Translations under genes and position numbers: made by a program
The notes under the pieces: model-generated
Seen by the model: only the letters and a program-made list of their open reading frames with translations
Told to the model about the DNA's origin: nothing
Databases searched by the model: none
In this document: piece after piece, positions 7,991 to 18,035 of the stretch
Numbering within the stretch: position 1 is the stretch's first letter
Layout: each line of letters starts with the position of its first letter
DNA from: Pseudomonas sp. URMO17WK12:I2
Lineage (GTDB): Bacteria; Pseudomonadota; Gammaproteobacteria; Pseudomonadales; Pseudomonadaceae
Assembly: GCF_003253735.1 (NCBI RefSeq)
Contig: NZ_QKYW01000002.1
Location: 1 to 64,000 of the forward strand
Length of the DNA stretch: 64,000 nucleotides
Direction: 5' to 3'

Positions 7991-8665
7991 TCAGCTGAAC
8001 ATGCTGTCGTCGTCGAAGAAGTCCGAGCTGTCGAAGGCATCGGTGTCGATATCGTTGCTGACGTCATTGCTGGCAGCGTAAGGCGTGTCGTTCAGGCCAC
8101 TGCTGAAACTGTCCTGCATGGGCGCGTCTTCGCGGATGACTTCGACGATTTCCTGGGGCTGGTTGTGGTGGAACATGTTGGTGAGCAGATCCGCCACCAC
8201 CACCCCACCCGCCACACCGGCGGCAGTCTGCAGGGCGCCACGCATGAAACCACCGCCCTGCGCTGCCGGCGCGGCGCCAGGCATGCCTGTCGGTGCCGCC
8301 GCCGCGGCCGGAGCGTTCTGGGAAAAGCGCGTTTCACCCCAGCCAGCGGGGCGCTGGGCGGGCTGCGGCGTGGTACTCGGCTGGCCGCCGCCGAACAGGC
8401 CGGAAAGAAAACCACCACTGCCAGCGCGCTGGCGCTGCGCGTCAGCAGCCTGGGCTTCGAGCTCACGCACGCGCTGATCCAGGCGCTTGATGGCCGCCTC
8501 CTGAATCAACAGGGCTTGGGCCATGTAATAGGGTGCGGCAGGTTGCCGGGCCAGATGGCTCTTGATCTGCGCCTCGGCATCGGTGTCGCGCAGCCCGCCC
8601 TCGTGCTCGGCCTCTTGCAGGCGGGTGAACAGGCCATCGATCAGGGTTTGCTCTTCGGAATTCAT
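7991..8665 (-). CDS. DUF2076 family protein
   Basis: A 224-residue protein beginning MNSEEQTLIDGLFTRLQEAE, the typical DUF2076 start, with PYYMAQALLIQEAAIKRLDQ and a coiled segment (to about residue 80). A Gly/Pro/Ala-rich linker (GGFLSGLFGGG, then MRGALQTAAGVAGGVVVADLL) follows, and the C-terminus is strongly acidic with repeated Asp (DSSDFFDDDSMFS). The hydrophobic glycine-rich stretch near 145-165 may insert in membrane. Function is not established. GAGG precedes the start. Confidence 0.8.
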   Translation of the reverse strand: MNSEEQTLIDGLFTRLQEAEHEGGLRDTDAEAQIKSHLARQPAAPYYMAQALLIQEAAIKRLDQRVRELEAQAADAQRQRAGSGGFLSGLFGGGQPSTTPQPAQRPAGWGETRFSQNAPAAAAAPTGMPGAAPAAQGGGFMRGALQTAAGVAGGVVVADLLTNMFHHNQPQEIVEVIREDAPMQDSFSSGLNDTPYAASNDVSNDIDTDAFDSSDFFDDDSMFS

Positions 8666-8940
8666 GGGTGCCTCGCTTGAGCAATAGAGAAATGCACATC
8701 CCTGTTCAAGGTGCCGCGCGGCGACCGGCGCCGCTGAATCGAGATATTGGAGTGAATTGCAAAATTACAAGTTCCGGTCTTACCCACCAAACACGGCTGG
8801 TGGGGATGGCGCCGCGGTACAGGCCTCAAAAGTCCGGGGGCGAGGTCGCTGACGCCTCTTGCGGCGGCGCATCTGGGCAGGCCGACGCACCAAAATGAAG
8901 CGATGATCAGGGCGTACCCCTAACGACAAGGAAAGCCGGG

Positions 8941-9798
8941 ATGAAAGACTCAGCGCGCGGCCTGCTGCTGGTCACCAGCGGCATCGTGCTGCTCAGCTTC
9001 GATGGCCTGTTGGTGCGCCTGGTGAACGCCGATGGCTGGAGCATCGTGTTCTGGCGCGGGCTGCTGATGTTCATCGCCCTGGGCGCCTTCTCGCTGTCAG
9101 CCAGAAGCCGGGCGAGCCTGCGTGCCAAACCGCTGCCCAGTGCCGCCTCGGCCGTGCTGCTGGCATTGATCTCGATTTTCTTCGTGCTGGCGATCGTGCA
9201 TACCACGGTGGCCAACGTGGTGGTCATCCTCAGTACCGCGCCGTTGTTCGCCGCACTGTTCACGCGCTTCTTGCTGCACGAGCCGGTGGCGATGCGCACC
9301 TGGCTGGCGATCGGCGTGGCGACGCTGGGCATCGTGCTGGTATTCGCCGGTTCCTTCAGCGCCAACGACCTGCTGGGTAACGGCTACGCGCTGCTGTCTT
9401 CGTTAGCGCTGGGCGCCAACCTCACCCTGCTGCGCCGCCATTCCAGCCTGGCCCGCATGCCGCTGATCGCCCTTGCCGGGCTGGTCGCCGCGCTGATCGC
9501 GCTGCCCAAGGCGCAGCCCTTCGGCCTCGATCAGGCCAGCTACCTGGCACTGGGGCTGATGGGGCTGCTGCAGATGCCCCTGGCCACCTTGCTGATCAAC
9601 AGCGCGACACGCTACCTGCCGTCCGCCGAGGTGGCACTGTTCTACCTGCTGGAAAGCGTGCTGGGCACGCTGTGGGTCTGGTATTTCCTCAGCGAGGTGC
9701 CGGCCCGGGCCACGTTGTATGGCGGCGCGCTGGTGATCACCACGCTGGTGGTGCATGCAGGTTTCACTCTGCGCGCCCGCCCCGCCCTGCCGGCCTGA
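8941..9798 (+). CDS. EamA/DMT-superfamily transporter
   Basis: A 285-residue inner-membrane protein with ten predicted helices in two five-helix EamA repeats (about 5-135 and 145-280). Typical features are VFWRGLLMF in helix 2 and NVVVILSTAPLFAALFTRFLLHEPV in helices 3-4, with the second repeat ending VALFYLLESVLGTLWVWYFLSEVPAR. AAGGAAAG supports the ATG. Members export amino acids, metabolites or drugs, or import small compounds; the substrate is not readable. It stands as a single gene. Confidence 0.85.
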   Translation: MKDSARGLLLVTSGIVLLSFDGLLVRLVNADGWSIVFWRGLLMFIALGAFSLSARSRASLRAKPLPSAASAVLLALISIFFVLAIVHTTVANVVVILSTAPLFAALFTRFLLHEPVAMRTWLAIGVATLGIVLVFAGSFSANDLLGNGYALLSSLALGANLTLLRRHSSLARMPLIALAGLVAALIALPKAQPFGLDQASYLALGLMGLLQMPLATLLINSATRYLPSAEVALFYLLESVLGTLWVWYFLSEVPARATLYGGALVITTLVVHAGFTLRARPALPA

Positions 9799-9892
9799 GC
9801 GCGAATACGTACGCCCATGTCGACCCCAGACAACCGGGGAGTGAACACGGGCCCTAAGGTGAACCCCTTTCGTCCAACATCAGGAGCCGCTC

Positions 9893-10240
9893 ATGGCCAA
9901 CAAACCGATTACCGTTCTGCGCGACACCCAACCCATGCCCGTGGTCGATGCCTGCAAGTGGGAGCGCATCGAGGGCGAGCCGCACACGGTCAACCTCAAC
10001 GCCTACACCAGCGATGACGGCAGCAAGATCATGGGAACCTGGATCTGCACGCCTGGCAAATGGCGAGTGGAGTATGTGAAGTGGGAGTACTGCCACTTTC
10101 AGGAAGGCTATTGCATCATCACCCCGGACGGCATGGCGCCGATCCACCTGAAGGCGGGCGATATCTTCGTCGTCGAGCCAGGCATGAAAGGCACCTGGGA
10201 AGTGGTCGAGACGGTGCGCAAGTACTTCGTGTTCGCCTGA
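9893..10240 (+). CDS. Cupin-domain protein (DUF861/Cupin_3)
   Basis: A 115-residue single-domain protein. The Cupin_3 pattern is seen in MGTWICTPGKWRVEYVKWEY, CHFQEGYCIITPDG, then HLKAGDIFVVEPGMKGTWEV and the end KYFVFA. Family members have a small beta-barrel; the ureidoglycolate or (S)-ureidoglycine enzymes are distant relatives, but the typical metal ligands are not complete, and most such proteins are uncharacterised. CAGGAGC lies just before the ATG. A GC-rich hairpin follows at 10254-10279. Confidence 0.8.
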   Translation: MANKPITVLRDTQPMPVVDACKWERIEGEPHTVNLNAYTSDDGSKIMGTWICTPGKWRVEYVKWEYCHFQEGYCIITPDGMAPIHLKAGDIFVVEPGMKGTWEVVETVRKYFVFA

Positions 10241-10253
10241 CCATTTTGCGCTT

Positions 10254-10279
10254 GCGGCCACCATGGTTATGGTGGCCGC
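10254..10279 (+). terminator. Hairpin after the cupin gene
   Basis: GCGGCCACCAT (10254-10264) pairs with ATGGTGGCCGC (10269-10279) around a GGTT loop, a perfect 11-bp stem 14 bp after the stop codon. No U tract follows, so it may be an attenuating or protective hairpin rather than a strong intrinsic terminator. Confidence 0.5.
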
Positions 10280-10472
10280 TTGGCAAGTCATCTGATGACC
10301 AGCACATCCACTCGCTCTCGACCCCTGTAGCGATTTCGATAAAAACCATTACATATCAATAAAATACAACTTAAATCTGTCGACCCCCTGTTCGACTCCC
10401 TATAACCACTTTCATGGTTGTCATACATCTTGTAGGTTGTGAGCGCCAGACAAAAACAAGATGGGACATGAC

Positions 10473-11561
10473 ATGAACGACACGCCACAGCCCGGCAGCT
10501 CACGCCGCCGCTTCCTCAAACACTCATTGCTCTGCTCCGCCGCTGCCGCCAGTGCCGGCTCGCTGCTGCCGCAACTGGCAAGCGCCGCCCAACCGCTTGG
10601 CCTGCGCTATCCCGACAATGCCGTAACGGCGCTCGATGACAGCTTCCTGCAACTGCGCCTGTTCAACGCCAGCGTGGAGAAACTCGCCGATGGCCTGCGC
10701 TGGGCAGAAGGCCCGGTATGGTTCGGTGATGGCCGCTATCTGCTGGTCAGCGACATTCCCAACAACCGCATCATGCGCTGGGACGAGATCAGCCAGACCC
10801 TGGGCGTGTACCGCGAGCCGTCGAACTACGCCAACGGCCTGGTGCGCGATACCCAGGGCCGCCTGATCGCCTGCGAGGGCTCTACCACCCAGGAGCTTGG
10901 GCGGCGCATTACCCGTACCGAGCACGACGGGCGCATCACCGTGCTGGCCGACAAATTCGATGGCAAGCGCTTCAACTCGCCGAACGACGTAGTGGTCAAG
11001 CGCGACGGTTCGCTGTGGTTCACCGACCCACCCTTCCAGACCGGCAATTTCTACGAGGGCTACAAGATCGAGCCGGAGCTGCCCCATGGCGTTTACCGCA
11101 TCGACGGCGAGAGCGGCCATGTCACTCGCGTGGCCGATGATCTGGGCGGCCCCAATGGCCTGTGCTTCTCGCCGGACGAGAAGACCCTGTACATCGTCGA
11201 AGGGCGCGCCAAACCCAACCGCCTGGTCTGGGCCTACCCGGTGAACGACGACGGCACCCTCGGCCAGCGCCGCAAACACATCGAGGCCACCGATACCGGC
11301 GCTCTGGACGGCATCAAGTGCGACGAGTTCGGCAACCTGTGGTGCGGCTGGGGCAGCAACGGCTCACCGGAAAGCGAGCCGGAAAAGCTCGACGGCGTGC
11401 GGGTGTTCAACAGCGAAGGCAAGGCCATCGGCCATATCGCGCTGCCGGAACGCTGCGCCAACCTGTGCTTTGGCGGCGAGAAAGGCAATCGCCTGTTCAT
11501 GGCCGGCAGCCATGCTATCTACTCGATCTTCGTGAACGCCCGGGGCGCGACCCTGGTGTGA
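10473..11561 (+). CDS. Tat-exported SMP-30/gluconolactonase-like hydrolase
   Basis: A 362-residue protein with a twin-arginine signal (SRRRFLK, then a hydrophobic Ala/Leu segment ending LASAAQP). The mature part is a six-bladed SMP-30 propeller: LRWAEGPVWFGDGRYLLVSD holds the first metal ligand Glu, FNSPNDVVVKRDGSLWFTDP the Asn-Asp pair, GPNGLCFSPDEKTLYIVE a further blade, and LDGIKCDEFGNLWCGWG the last Asp ligand. Relatives hydrolyse sugar lactones such as gluconolactone with one divalent metal. The ATG at 10473 is preceded by GGGA at 6 nt; ATG 10461 is possible. Expected location is the periplasm. Confidence 0.85.
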   Translation: MNDTPQPGSSRRRFLKHSLLCSAAAASAGSLLPQLASAAQPLGLRYPDNAVTALDDSFLQLRLFNASVEKLADGLRWAEGPVWFGDGRYLLVSDIPNNRIMRWDEISQTLGVYREPSNYANGLVRDTQGRLIACEGSTTQELGRRITRTEHDGRITVLADKFDGKRFNSPNDVVVKRDGSLWFTDPPFQTGNFYEGYKIEPELPHGVYRIDGESGHVTRVADDLGGPNGLCFSPDEKTLYIVEGRAKPNRLVWAYPVNDDGTLGQRRKHIEATDTGALDGIKCDEFGNLWCGWGSNGSPESEPEKLDGVRVFNSEGKAIGHIALPERCANLCFGGEKGNRLFMAGSHAIYSIFVNARGATLV

Positions 11562-11917
11562 ACGACACCGATCAAGCTCGGCCAGGCCGGGCTTGATTCA
11601 AATCGCTCGTCATCTGCCTGCACCACTGGTGCCAGACCGCCCAACACAACAATTGCTCCCCCAACTCCCCTCATAGCCGCCAGGCAAGCAGGCCGCCGAA
11701 CCCTGGCCGAGCCGCACCCTTTACAGGGTCGGCGGCGCAAGACCGACGCTTGGCGAGCCACTGGCGTCGAGTAGCGCGCGCCCCCGCAAATATCCCTAGT
11801 AGCACAGGGCCAGCTTCGTGCAGAATTGCCCGCATACTCACCTTCCCCAAGCAAACGGCGCAGCCCTCGAGATACGCCGGCAACCGAGTGCGCCAAGGCG
11901 GCCCGAAGGACGATTCG
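11562..11917. other. Intergenic region with one hairpin
   Basis: Between the gluconolactonase-like gene and the next diguanylate cyclase. Apart from the terminator-like hairpin at 11571-11597 I see no gene, repeat or clear promoter. Open frames on either strand here have no recognisable features. Confidence 0.5.
11571..11600 (+). terminator. Terminator-like hairpin after the gluconolactonase-like gene
   Basis: ATCAAGCTCGGCC at 11571-11583 faces GGCCGGGCTTGAT at 11585-11597 with a single G-T wobble; the inner bases must open to make a loop. It starts 10 bp after the stop. The following run is TCAAATC, a weak U tract. Confidence 0.5.
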
Positions 11918-12952
<1,035 letters not shown>

Positions 12953-12963
12953 GCACGGCGTTG

Positions 12964-12982
12964 AAAAGCCGGGCTTTTTTTC
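12964..12982 (+). terminator. Intrinsic terminator
   Basis: AAAAGCCGGGCTTTTTTT: a short GC stem (AAAAGC/GCTTTT) with a CGG loop followed by Ts, 11 bp after the stop of the diguanylate cyclase. Confidence 0.65.
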
Positions 12983-13095
12983 GTCGGCAATGTCGTTTGG
13001 CAAGGCGAAAACCCAGCTCCAGGGCTGGCACGCGCCCACAGCGCGGCTATGCTGAAACTCCATATAGTCCCCCGGATTTCCCCCAGGAGTTTCAT

Positions 13096-13917
13096 ATGGA
13101 TATCGCCAGCCTTTTCGCTGAACTGCACACCCTGCCCACCGTCCCCAAGGTCGCCCAGGACCTGATCCAGCAATTCGACAACCCCTCCACCAACCTGGAA
13201 AGCGTGGCGCGCAATATCGAGCGCGACCCGGTGGTCGCCGCCAAGGTGCTGCGCCTGGCCAACTCGGCGCGCTTTCGCGGCTCGCGCGACGCCAGCAGCG
13301 TGGAAGATGCCGCCATGCGCCTGGGCTTCAACACCCTGCGCACCCTGGTACTGGCCTCGGCCATGACCGGCGCCTTCAAGGTCGATACCGGCTTCAACCT
13401 GAAAAAATTCTGGCTGCGCAGTTTCCGCGTGGCGAGCATCTCCCGCGCCCTGGCCAAACAGTCGAAGCTCGACCCGGATGCCGCCTTTACCTGTGGAATG
13501 ATGCACAACATCGGCGAGCTGCTGATCCAGACCGGCGCCCCGGACTTCGCTCGCCGCCTGAACCGCCATCCGCAGCGCGAAGCGGCTGCCCAGGCTGCCG
13601 AGGAAACCCTGCAATTGGGCTTCGGCTATCCCGAGGTAGGCGCCGAGCTGGCGCGACGCTGGCAGTTACCGGCGCTGATTCAGAACGCTATCGCCTACCA
13701 GAACAAACCGGCCCAGGCGCCGGGCGACAGCCAGTATGCTCGCCTGGTGGCGCAGGCGATCCACGTCGAGGAAAGCTTGGAGGCCCACGGTCTGACCGAT
13801 GAAGCCAAACAGGACCTGGAAGGCCCGCTGTTCGAGGGCGTGGATCTGGCCAAGCTGTTCGAAGCACTGCCCGCCGTGCTGGAAGCAGACAAGGCATTTG
13901 GCGAGTTGCTGAACTAG
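13096..13917 (+). CDS. HDOD-domain signalling protein
   Basis: A 273-residue protein covering one HDOD domain: start MDIASLFAELHTLPTVPKVA, then NIERDPVVAAKVLRLANSA, the VEDAAMRLGFNTLRTLVLAS helix, and CGMMHNIGELLIQTGAPD, where the HD metal pair of true HD phosphodiesterases is replaced (MHN instead of LHD). It is therefore a non-catalytic regulatory domain. CAGGAG lies 6-7 nt before the ATG; a longer frame from 12961 runs through the terminator and is rejected. It directly follows a diguanylate cyclase gene, which suggests a signalling link but not proof of one. Confidence 0.85.
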   Translation: MDIASLFAELHTLPTVPKVAQDLIQQFDNPSTNLESVARNIERDPVVAAKVLRLANSARFRGSRDASSVEDAAMRLGFNTLRTLVLASAMTGAFKVDTGFNLKKFWLRSFRVASISRALAKQSKLDPDAAFTCGMMHNIGELLIQTGAPDFARRLNRHPQREAAAQAAEETLQLGFGYPEVGAELARRWQLPALIQNAIAYQNKPAQAPGDSQYARLVAQAIHVEESLEAHGLTDEAKQDLEGPLFEGVDLAKLFEALPAVLEADKAFGELLN

Positions 13918-14158
13918 ACCGATTCGGGGCTGCTGGAGCCGGCAACTGCGGCACGACGATCAGCGGGCCGTGGGGATTCAAACCCCCGGCCCCTTGGCAT
14001 CCCGGTTACCGAGCGCCCTGCTGAACGCTGCCGGCCCAGCCGCTAGCAACGCCGCTGTCGCCGCCGGGCTGCTGCTCCCTGGCAGCTGAACCCCCACCTG
14101 CCTGGCGCGCTCTGTCAAAGGTGCACAACTGGCGTGTCCAAGCTGAAGCCGAATGGCT

Positions 14159-14566
14159 TTACTTGGTGGTGTCCGAACGCTGGGCTGTTTGCGCGAAGGT
14201 CATGATCACATCACGCACCACCTTGCGCTGCCCGGCAGGCAGGGCGAGAAAGGCTTCGATGGCTTCTCGCTCGGGGTAGAACTCGGGGTCTTCCCAGCGA
14301 CCGCGCTGCTCGCGCACGGCCATGGCTGCGCGCTCGCCGAAACGCAACGCCTGCGGCTCGACGCGCAGCCAGTCGGCCAGCACCTGCAATTTGTCCTGGG
14401 AGGGGATGGCCTCGCCGCGCAGCCATCGCGACACGGCCTGGAACGTCACCGAACGCCCCCAGTAACGGGAGTTGAACTCCCGCTCCAGCACGGCGGGACG
14501 ATCAGGGTAGCCTGCGGCGAGCATGGCATCGCGCAGGCGCTGGGCAAATTCGGTTTTCTCGGTCAT
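14159..14566 (-). CDS. XRE-like helix-turn-helix regulator
   Basis: A 135-residue protein. Residues 8-75 form a helix-turn-helix of the XRE/Cro type, with SVTFQAVSRWLRGEAIPSQD as recognition region and DKLQVLADWLRVEPQAL as the final helices. The C-terminal part is helical (EREAIEAFLALPAGQRKVVR), as in phage-type repressors that lack a peptidase domain. It is divergent from a BRO-N gene across 113 AT-rich bp, the usual layout of a regulator controlling its neighbour and itself. Confidence 0.75.
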   Translation of the reverse strand: MTEKTEFAQRLRDAMLAAGYPDRPAVLEREFNSRYWGRSVTFQAVSRWLRGEAIPSQDKLQVLADWLRVEPQALRFGERAAMAVREQRGRWEDPEFYPEREAIEAFLALPAGQRKVVRDVIMTFAQTAQRSDTTK

Positions 14567-14679
14567 GGGCGGACGTTAAATTCCGCTTCCATGCTTGATT
14601 GAACATACGGTTTAATTATAAATTAAATTCATGGTTTCATCACGAGCACTGTGACGCTGATCATGCACAAGGAGGTGCC

Positions 14680-15132
14680 ATGAACTACGCAAGATCATTT
14701 CACTTTGAGGGGCGGCAAATCGCCGTTCACGCCAGTGCCGATGGGCGCCTGTGGTTCTGTGCAAAAGCCATTTGTGCAGTGCTGTGCTTTTCCGACAGCC
14801 AGGCGGCGCTGCTCTATCACTGCAAGCCCAGCGGCATCCTGTTCGGTAACGAGGCGTCACCCCAGGCGATGATCGACCTGCGCAACCTGCTGCAGCTCAG
14901 CCATCACAGCCCGCCAAGCCACGCCGCCCGGCTTCACGACTGGCTGTGCAACTGCGTGTTGGCTTCGCAGCTCGGCCATTCGGGCAAACCGCAGCGTCAC
15001 CAGCTCACCACCAATGACCAGCAGCTGCAGCTACTGCGCTGGCAGGAGAGTTGGTGGCTGGAAATGCAGGATGCGGTGGAGCTGTTCGGCAGCGGCAATG
15101 AGCCACTGCCTCGCCCTTCTCATCCTGAGTGA
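14680..15132 (+). CDS. BRO-N domain protein, phage-type
   Basis: A 150-residue protein beginning MNYARSFHFEGRQIAVHASA. The BRO-N pattern is visible as beta strands then DGRLWFCAKAICAVLCFSDS, matching the W-F-x-A-K-D-V-C type core, and QAALLYHCKPSGIL. GGAGGT is right upstream, so the ATG at 14680 is chosen over the 14599 extension. BRO-N proteins are typical of phages and mobile elements and bind DNA. No KilA or other C-terminal effector domain is present; the last 50 residues are not recognised. Confidence 0.7.
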   Translation: MNYARSFHFEGRQIAVHASADGRLWFCAKAICAVLCFSDSQAALLYHCKPSGILFGNEASPQAMIDLRNLLQLSHHSPPSHAARLHDWLCNCVLASQLGHSGKPQRHQLTTNDQQLQLLRWQESWWLEMQDAVELFGSGNEPLPRPSHPE

Positions 15133-15138
15133 GCTGTT

Positions 15139-15786
15139 TCAGCCACGCAGACAGCACTGCTTGTACTTCTTGCCGCTGCCGCAGGTGCAGGGGTCGTTAC
15201 GGCCAACCTTGGCTTCTTCACGACGAACCGGCACCACCGGCTCCAGGTGTTGCTGCCAATACTGATACAGCGCCACGGCGGCGGGCTCGACAGTAGCGAC
15301 CGAAGCGTCGTACGCCTCGTCGGACATGGCGTTGAGCGCGTCCACGCCCTCCTCGCTGCCATGCAAGGAAATGCTCGCCAAAGCGGCTTCAAGCTCCTCA
15401 GGCAGTTCGGCCTCGATCCAGCCGGCAACCTGGGCACCGCGCAGATAGCCCGCGCACCACTGCGACACGATGAGCTTTTCGCCCTTGCCCTGGTTATCGG
15501 CGAGGAAGATCGCCTCGTAGTCATCGGGCTCTTCGTCGAGCATGAACGCGGCTTCGCTCATCAGCTCGACGGCCAGCTTGGTGAAGCGCTCGCCTTCTTT
15601 CTCGCTGGTCCATTTGGGCAACTGCTCGGCCCAGATGTGCGGATACCAGACGCCGGGGTCGATCTGCCGCGGGCCGGACACTATGGCGGCAAAATAGCCA
15701 TCCAGCTCGCTGGCGGAAAGAATCGAGTCGTCGTTGCCATATTTGAGCAACAGCTGATCGAGCTTTTCGAGCCCTTTGTTATCCAT
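15139..15786 (-). CDS. UPF0149/YecA-family protein with SEC-C zinc motif
   Basis: A 215-residue protein. The UPF0149 domain fills about residues 5-180 ([37 protein letters not shown]). The C-terminus, [19 protein letters not shown], is a SEC-C motif with Cys200, Cys202, Cys211 and Cys212 for zinc. This layout matches YecA, whose C-terminal motif is like that of SecA; a ribosome- or SecA-linked role has been proposed for it. The gene ends 6 bp from the convergent BRO-N gene. Confidence 0.85.
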   Translation of the reverse strand: MDNKGLEKLDQLLLKYGNDDSILSASELDGYFAAIVSGPRQIDPGVWYPHIWAEQLPKWTSEKEGERFTKLAVELMSEAAFMLDEEPDDYEAIFLADNQGKGEKLIVSQWCAGYLRGAQVAGWIEAELPEELEAALASISLHGSEEGVDALNAMSDEAYDASVATVEPAAVALYQYWQQHLEPVVPVRREEAKVGRNDPCTCGSGKKYKQCCLRG

Positions 15787-15938
15787 CGAAAACGCCCCTC
15801 TGAAAAAAGGCCGCTACTGTCCCACAGATGGCCGGTCGCCGACAGCCTCGCCAGCCGTCCGGCACATCACGGGTGCCGATGCGCCAGCGGCCCGGTACAA
15901 TGCGCGCCTTGACCGTGCTCAGCCCATAAAGAAAAAAC

Positions 15939-17942
15939 ATGTCCTTGCCCAAGAATCACCTGGAACTGCTCAGCCCTGCCCGCGATGTCGAGATCGCCCG
16001 CGAGGCCATCCTGCATGGCGCCGACGCCGTCTACATCGGTGGCCCGAGCTTCGGCGCCCGGCACAACGCCTGCAACGAGGTGAGCGATATCGCCAAGCTG
16101 GTGGAGTTCGCCCGTCATTACCACGCGCGCATTTTCACCACCATCAACACCATCCTGCATGACGATGAGCTGGAGCCAGCCCGCACGCTGATCCACCAGC
16201 TCTACGACGCCGGCGTGGATGCGTTGATCGTGCAGGACCTGGGCGTACTGGACCTGGACATTCCGCCCATCGAGCTGCACGCCAGCACCCAGACCGATAT
16301 CCGCACCCTGGGCCGGGCCAGGTTTCTCGACCAGGCCGGCTTCTCCCAGCTGGTACTGGCCCGCGAGCTGAACCTGCAGGAAATCCGTGCCATCGCCGAT
16401 GAAACCGATGCGGCCATCGAGTTCTTCATCCATGGCGCGCTGTGCGTGGCCTTCTCCGGACAGTGCAACATTTCCCATGCGCAGACCGGGCGCAGCGCCA
16501 ACCGCGGCGACTGCTCCCAGGCCTGCCGCCTGCCCTACACCCTCAAGGATGAAAAGGGCGGCGTGATCGCCTACGAGAAACACCTGCTGTCGATGAAGGA
16601 CAACAACCAGAGCGCCAACCTGCGCGCCCTGGTCGAGGCCGGCGTGCGCTCGTTCAAGATCGAGGGCCGCTACAAGGATGTGGCCTACGTGAAGAACATC
16701 ACCGCCCACTACCGCCGCGAGCTCGATGCGATTCTCGAAGACCGCCCGGACCTGGCCCGCGCCTCCAGCGGCCGCACCGCGCACTTCTTCGTACCGGACC
16801 CGGACAAGACCTTCCACCGCGGCAGCACCGACTATTTCGTCACCGACCGCAAGGTGGATATCGGTGCGTTCGACTCGCCGACCTTTACCGGGCTCCCTGT
16901 CGGCCATGTCGAGAAGGTGAACAAACGCGACCTGATCGCGGTGACCCATGAGCCGCTGTCCAACGGCGACGGCCTCAACGTGCTGGTCAAGCGCGAGGTC
17001 GTCGGCTTCCGCGCCAATATCGCTGAATTGAAAGGCGAGTTCGAAGAGGACGGCGAGAAGCGCTACCGTTACCGCGTCGAGCCCAACGAAATGCCGGCCG
17101 GCATGTTCCGCCTGCGCCCCAATCACCCGCTGAGCCGCAACCTGGATCACAACTGGCAGCAGGCGTTGCAGAAGACCTCGGCAGAACGGCGCATCGGCAT
17201 CCAGTGGCAAGCCGAACTGCGCGAAGAGCACCTGAACCTGACCGCCACCAGCGAGGAAGGCATCAGCGCCCATGTCAGCCTGGCCGGCCCCTTCGGCCCC
17301 GCCAACAAGCCGGAACAAGCCCTCGAAGGCCTGCGCGACCTGCTCACTCAACTGGGCACCACCATCTACCACGCCCAGGGCGTGCAGCTGGACGCCCCCC
17401 AGGCGTTCTTCGTGCCCAACTCGCAGCTGAAAAGCCTGCGTCGCGAGGCCATCGAAGCGCTGACCGCGGCCCGTGTAGCCGCTCACCCGCGCGGCAGCCG
17501 CAAGGCCGAAAGCACCCCGCCGCCGGTGTACCCCGAGTCGCACCTGTCGTTCCTGGCCAACGTGTACAACCACAAGGCCCGCGAGTTCTACCATCGCCAC
17601 GGCGTGCAGCTGATCGACGCCGCCTACGAGGCCCACGAAGAAGAAGGCGAAGTACCGGTGATGATCACCAAGCACTGCCTGCGCTTCTCCTTCAACCTGT
17701 GCCCGAAACAGGCCAAGGGCGTCACTGGCGTGAAGACCAAGGTCGCGCCGATGCAGCTGGTACACGGCGATGAAGTGCTGACCCTGAAGTTCGACTGCAA
17801 ACCCTGTGAGATGCACGTGATCGGCAAGATGAAGGGCCATATCCTCGACCTGCCGCAACCGGGCAGCGCCGCCACCCAGGTGGTTGGCCATATCAGCCCC
17901 GAGGACCTGCTGAAGACGGCACGGCGGCAGGCGCCGCACTGA
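15939..17942 (+). CDS. rlhA: 23S rRNA 5-hydroxycytidine C2501 synthase (peptidase U32 family)
   Basis: A 667-residue protein with the length and sequence of E. coli RlhA (YdcP, 653 aa) rather than the shorter TrhP. Landmarks: HLELLSPARD at the start, GADAVYIGGPSFGARHNA, PIELHASTQTDIRT, FFIHGALCVAFSGQC, then SANRGDCSQACRLPYTLKD with the conserved cysteines, and in the C-terminal half HLSFLANVYNHKAREFYHR and CPKQAKG / FDCKPCEMHVIGK. It hydroxylates C2501 in the ribosomal peptidyl-transferase centre with help from prephenate. A terminator hairpin follows at 17988. Confidence 0.93.
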   Translation: MSLPKNHLELLSPARDVEIAREAILHGADAVYIGGPSFGARHNACNEVSDIAKLVEFARHYHARIFTTINTILHDDELEPARTLIHQLYDAGVDALIVQDLGVLDLDIPPIELHASTQTDIRTLGRARFLDQAGFSQLVLARELNLQEIRAIADETDAAIEFFIHGALCVAFSGQCNISHAQTGRSANRGDCSQACRLPYTLKDEKGGVIAYEKHLLSMKDNNQSANLRALVEAGVRSFKIEGRYKDVAYVKNITAHYRRELDAILEDRPDLARASSGRTAHFFVPDPDKTFHRGSTDYFVTDRKVDIGAFDSPTFTGLPVGHVEKVNKRDLIAVTHEPLSNGDGLNVLVKREVVGFRANIAELKGEFEEDGEKRYRYRVEPNEMPAGMFRLRPNHPLSRNLDHNWQQALQKTSAERRIGIQWQAELREEHLNLTATSEEGISAHVSLAGPFGPANKPEQALEGLRDLLTQLGTTIYHAQGVQLDAPQAFFVPNSQLKSLRREAIEALTAARVAAHPRGSRKAESTPPPVYPESHLSFLANVYNHKAREFYHRHGVQLIDAAYEAHEEEGEVPVMITKHCLRFSFNLCPKQAKGVTGVKTKVAPMQLVHGDEVLTLKFDCKPCEMHVIGKMKGHILDLPQPGSAATQVVGHISPEDLLKTARRQAPH

Positions 17943-17987
17943 GCCTAACTCCCGCCCTCAACGTTTCAGCTAAAAAACCGCAGCACA

Positions 17988-18014
17988 CGGGCCCACTGAC
18001 GGGCCCGCTTTCTT
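17988..18014 (+). terminator. Intrinsic terminator after rlhA
   Basis: CGGGCCC (17988-17994) and GGGCCCG (18001-18007) form a perfect 7-bp stem around ACTGAC and are followed by CTTTCTT. Confidence 0.75.
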
Positions 18015-18035
18015 CGTCTACAAGGAAGTAGCCCC

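Noticed and set aside
15867..17939. Long reverse-strand open frame of about 690 codons opposite rlhA
   Set aside because: It mirrors a strongly recognised gene (rlhA), is rich in Val/Gly/Ala/Gln/His as antisense frames are at high GC, and has no recognisable domain.
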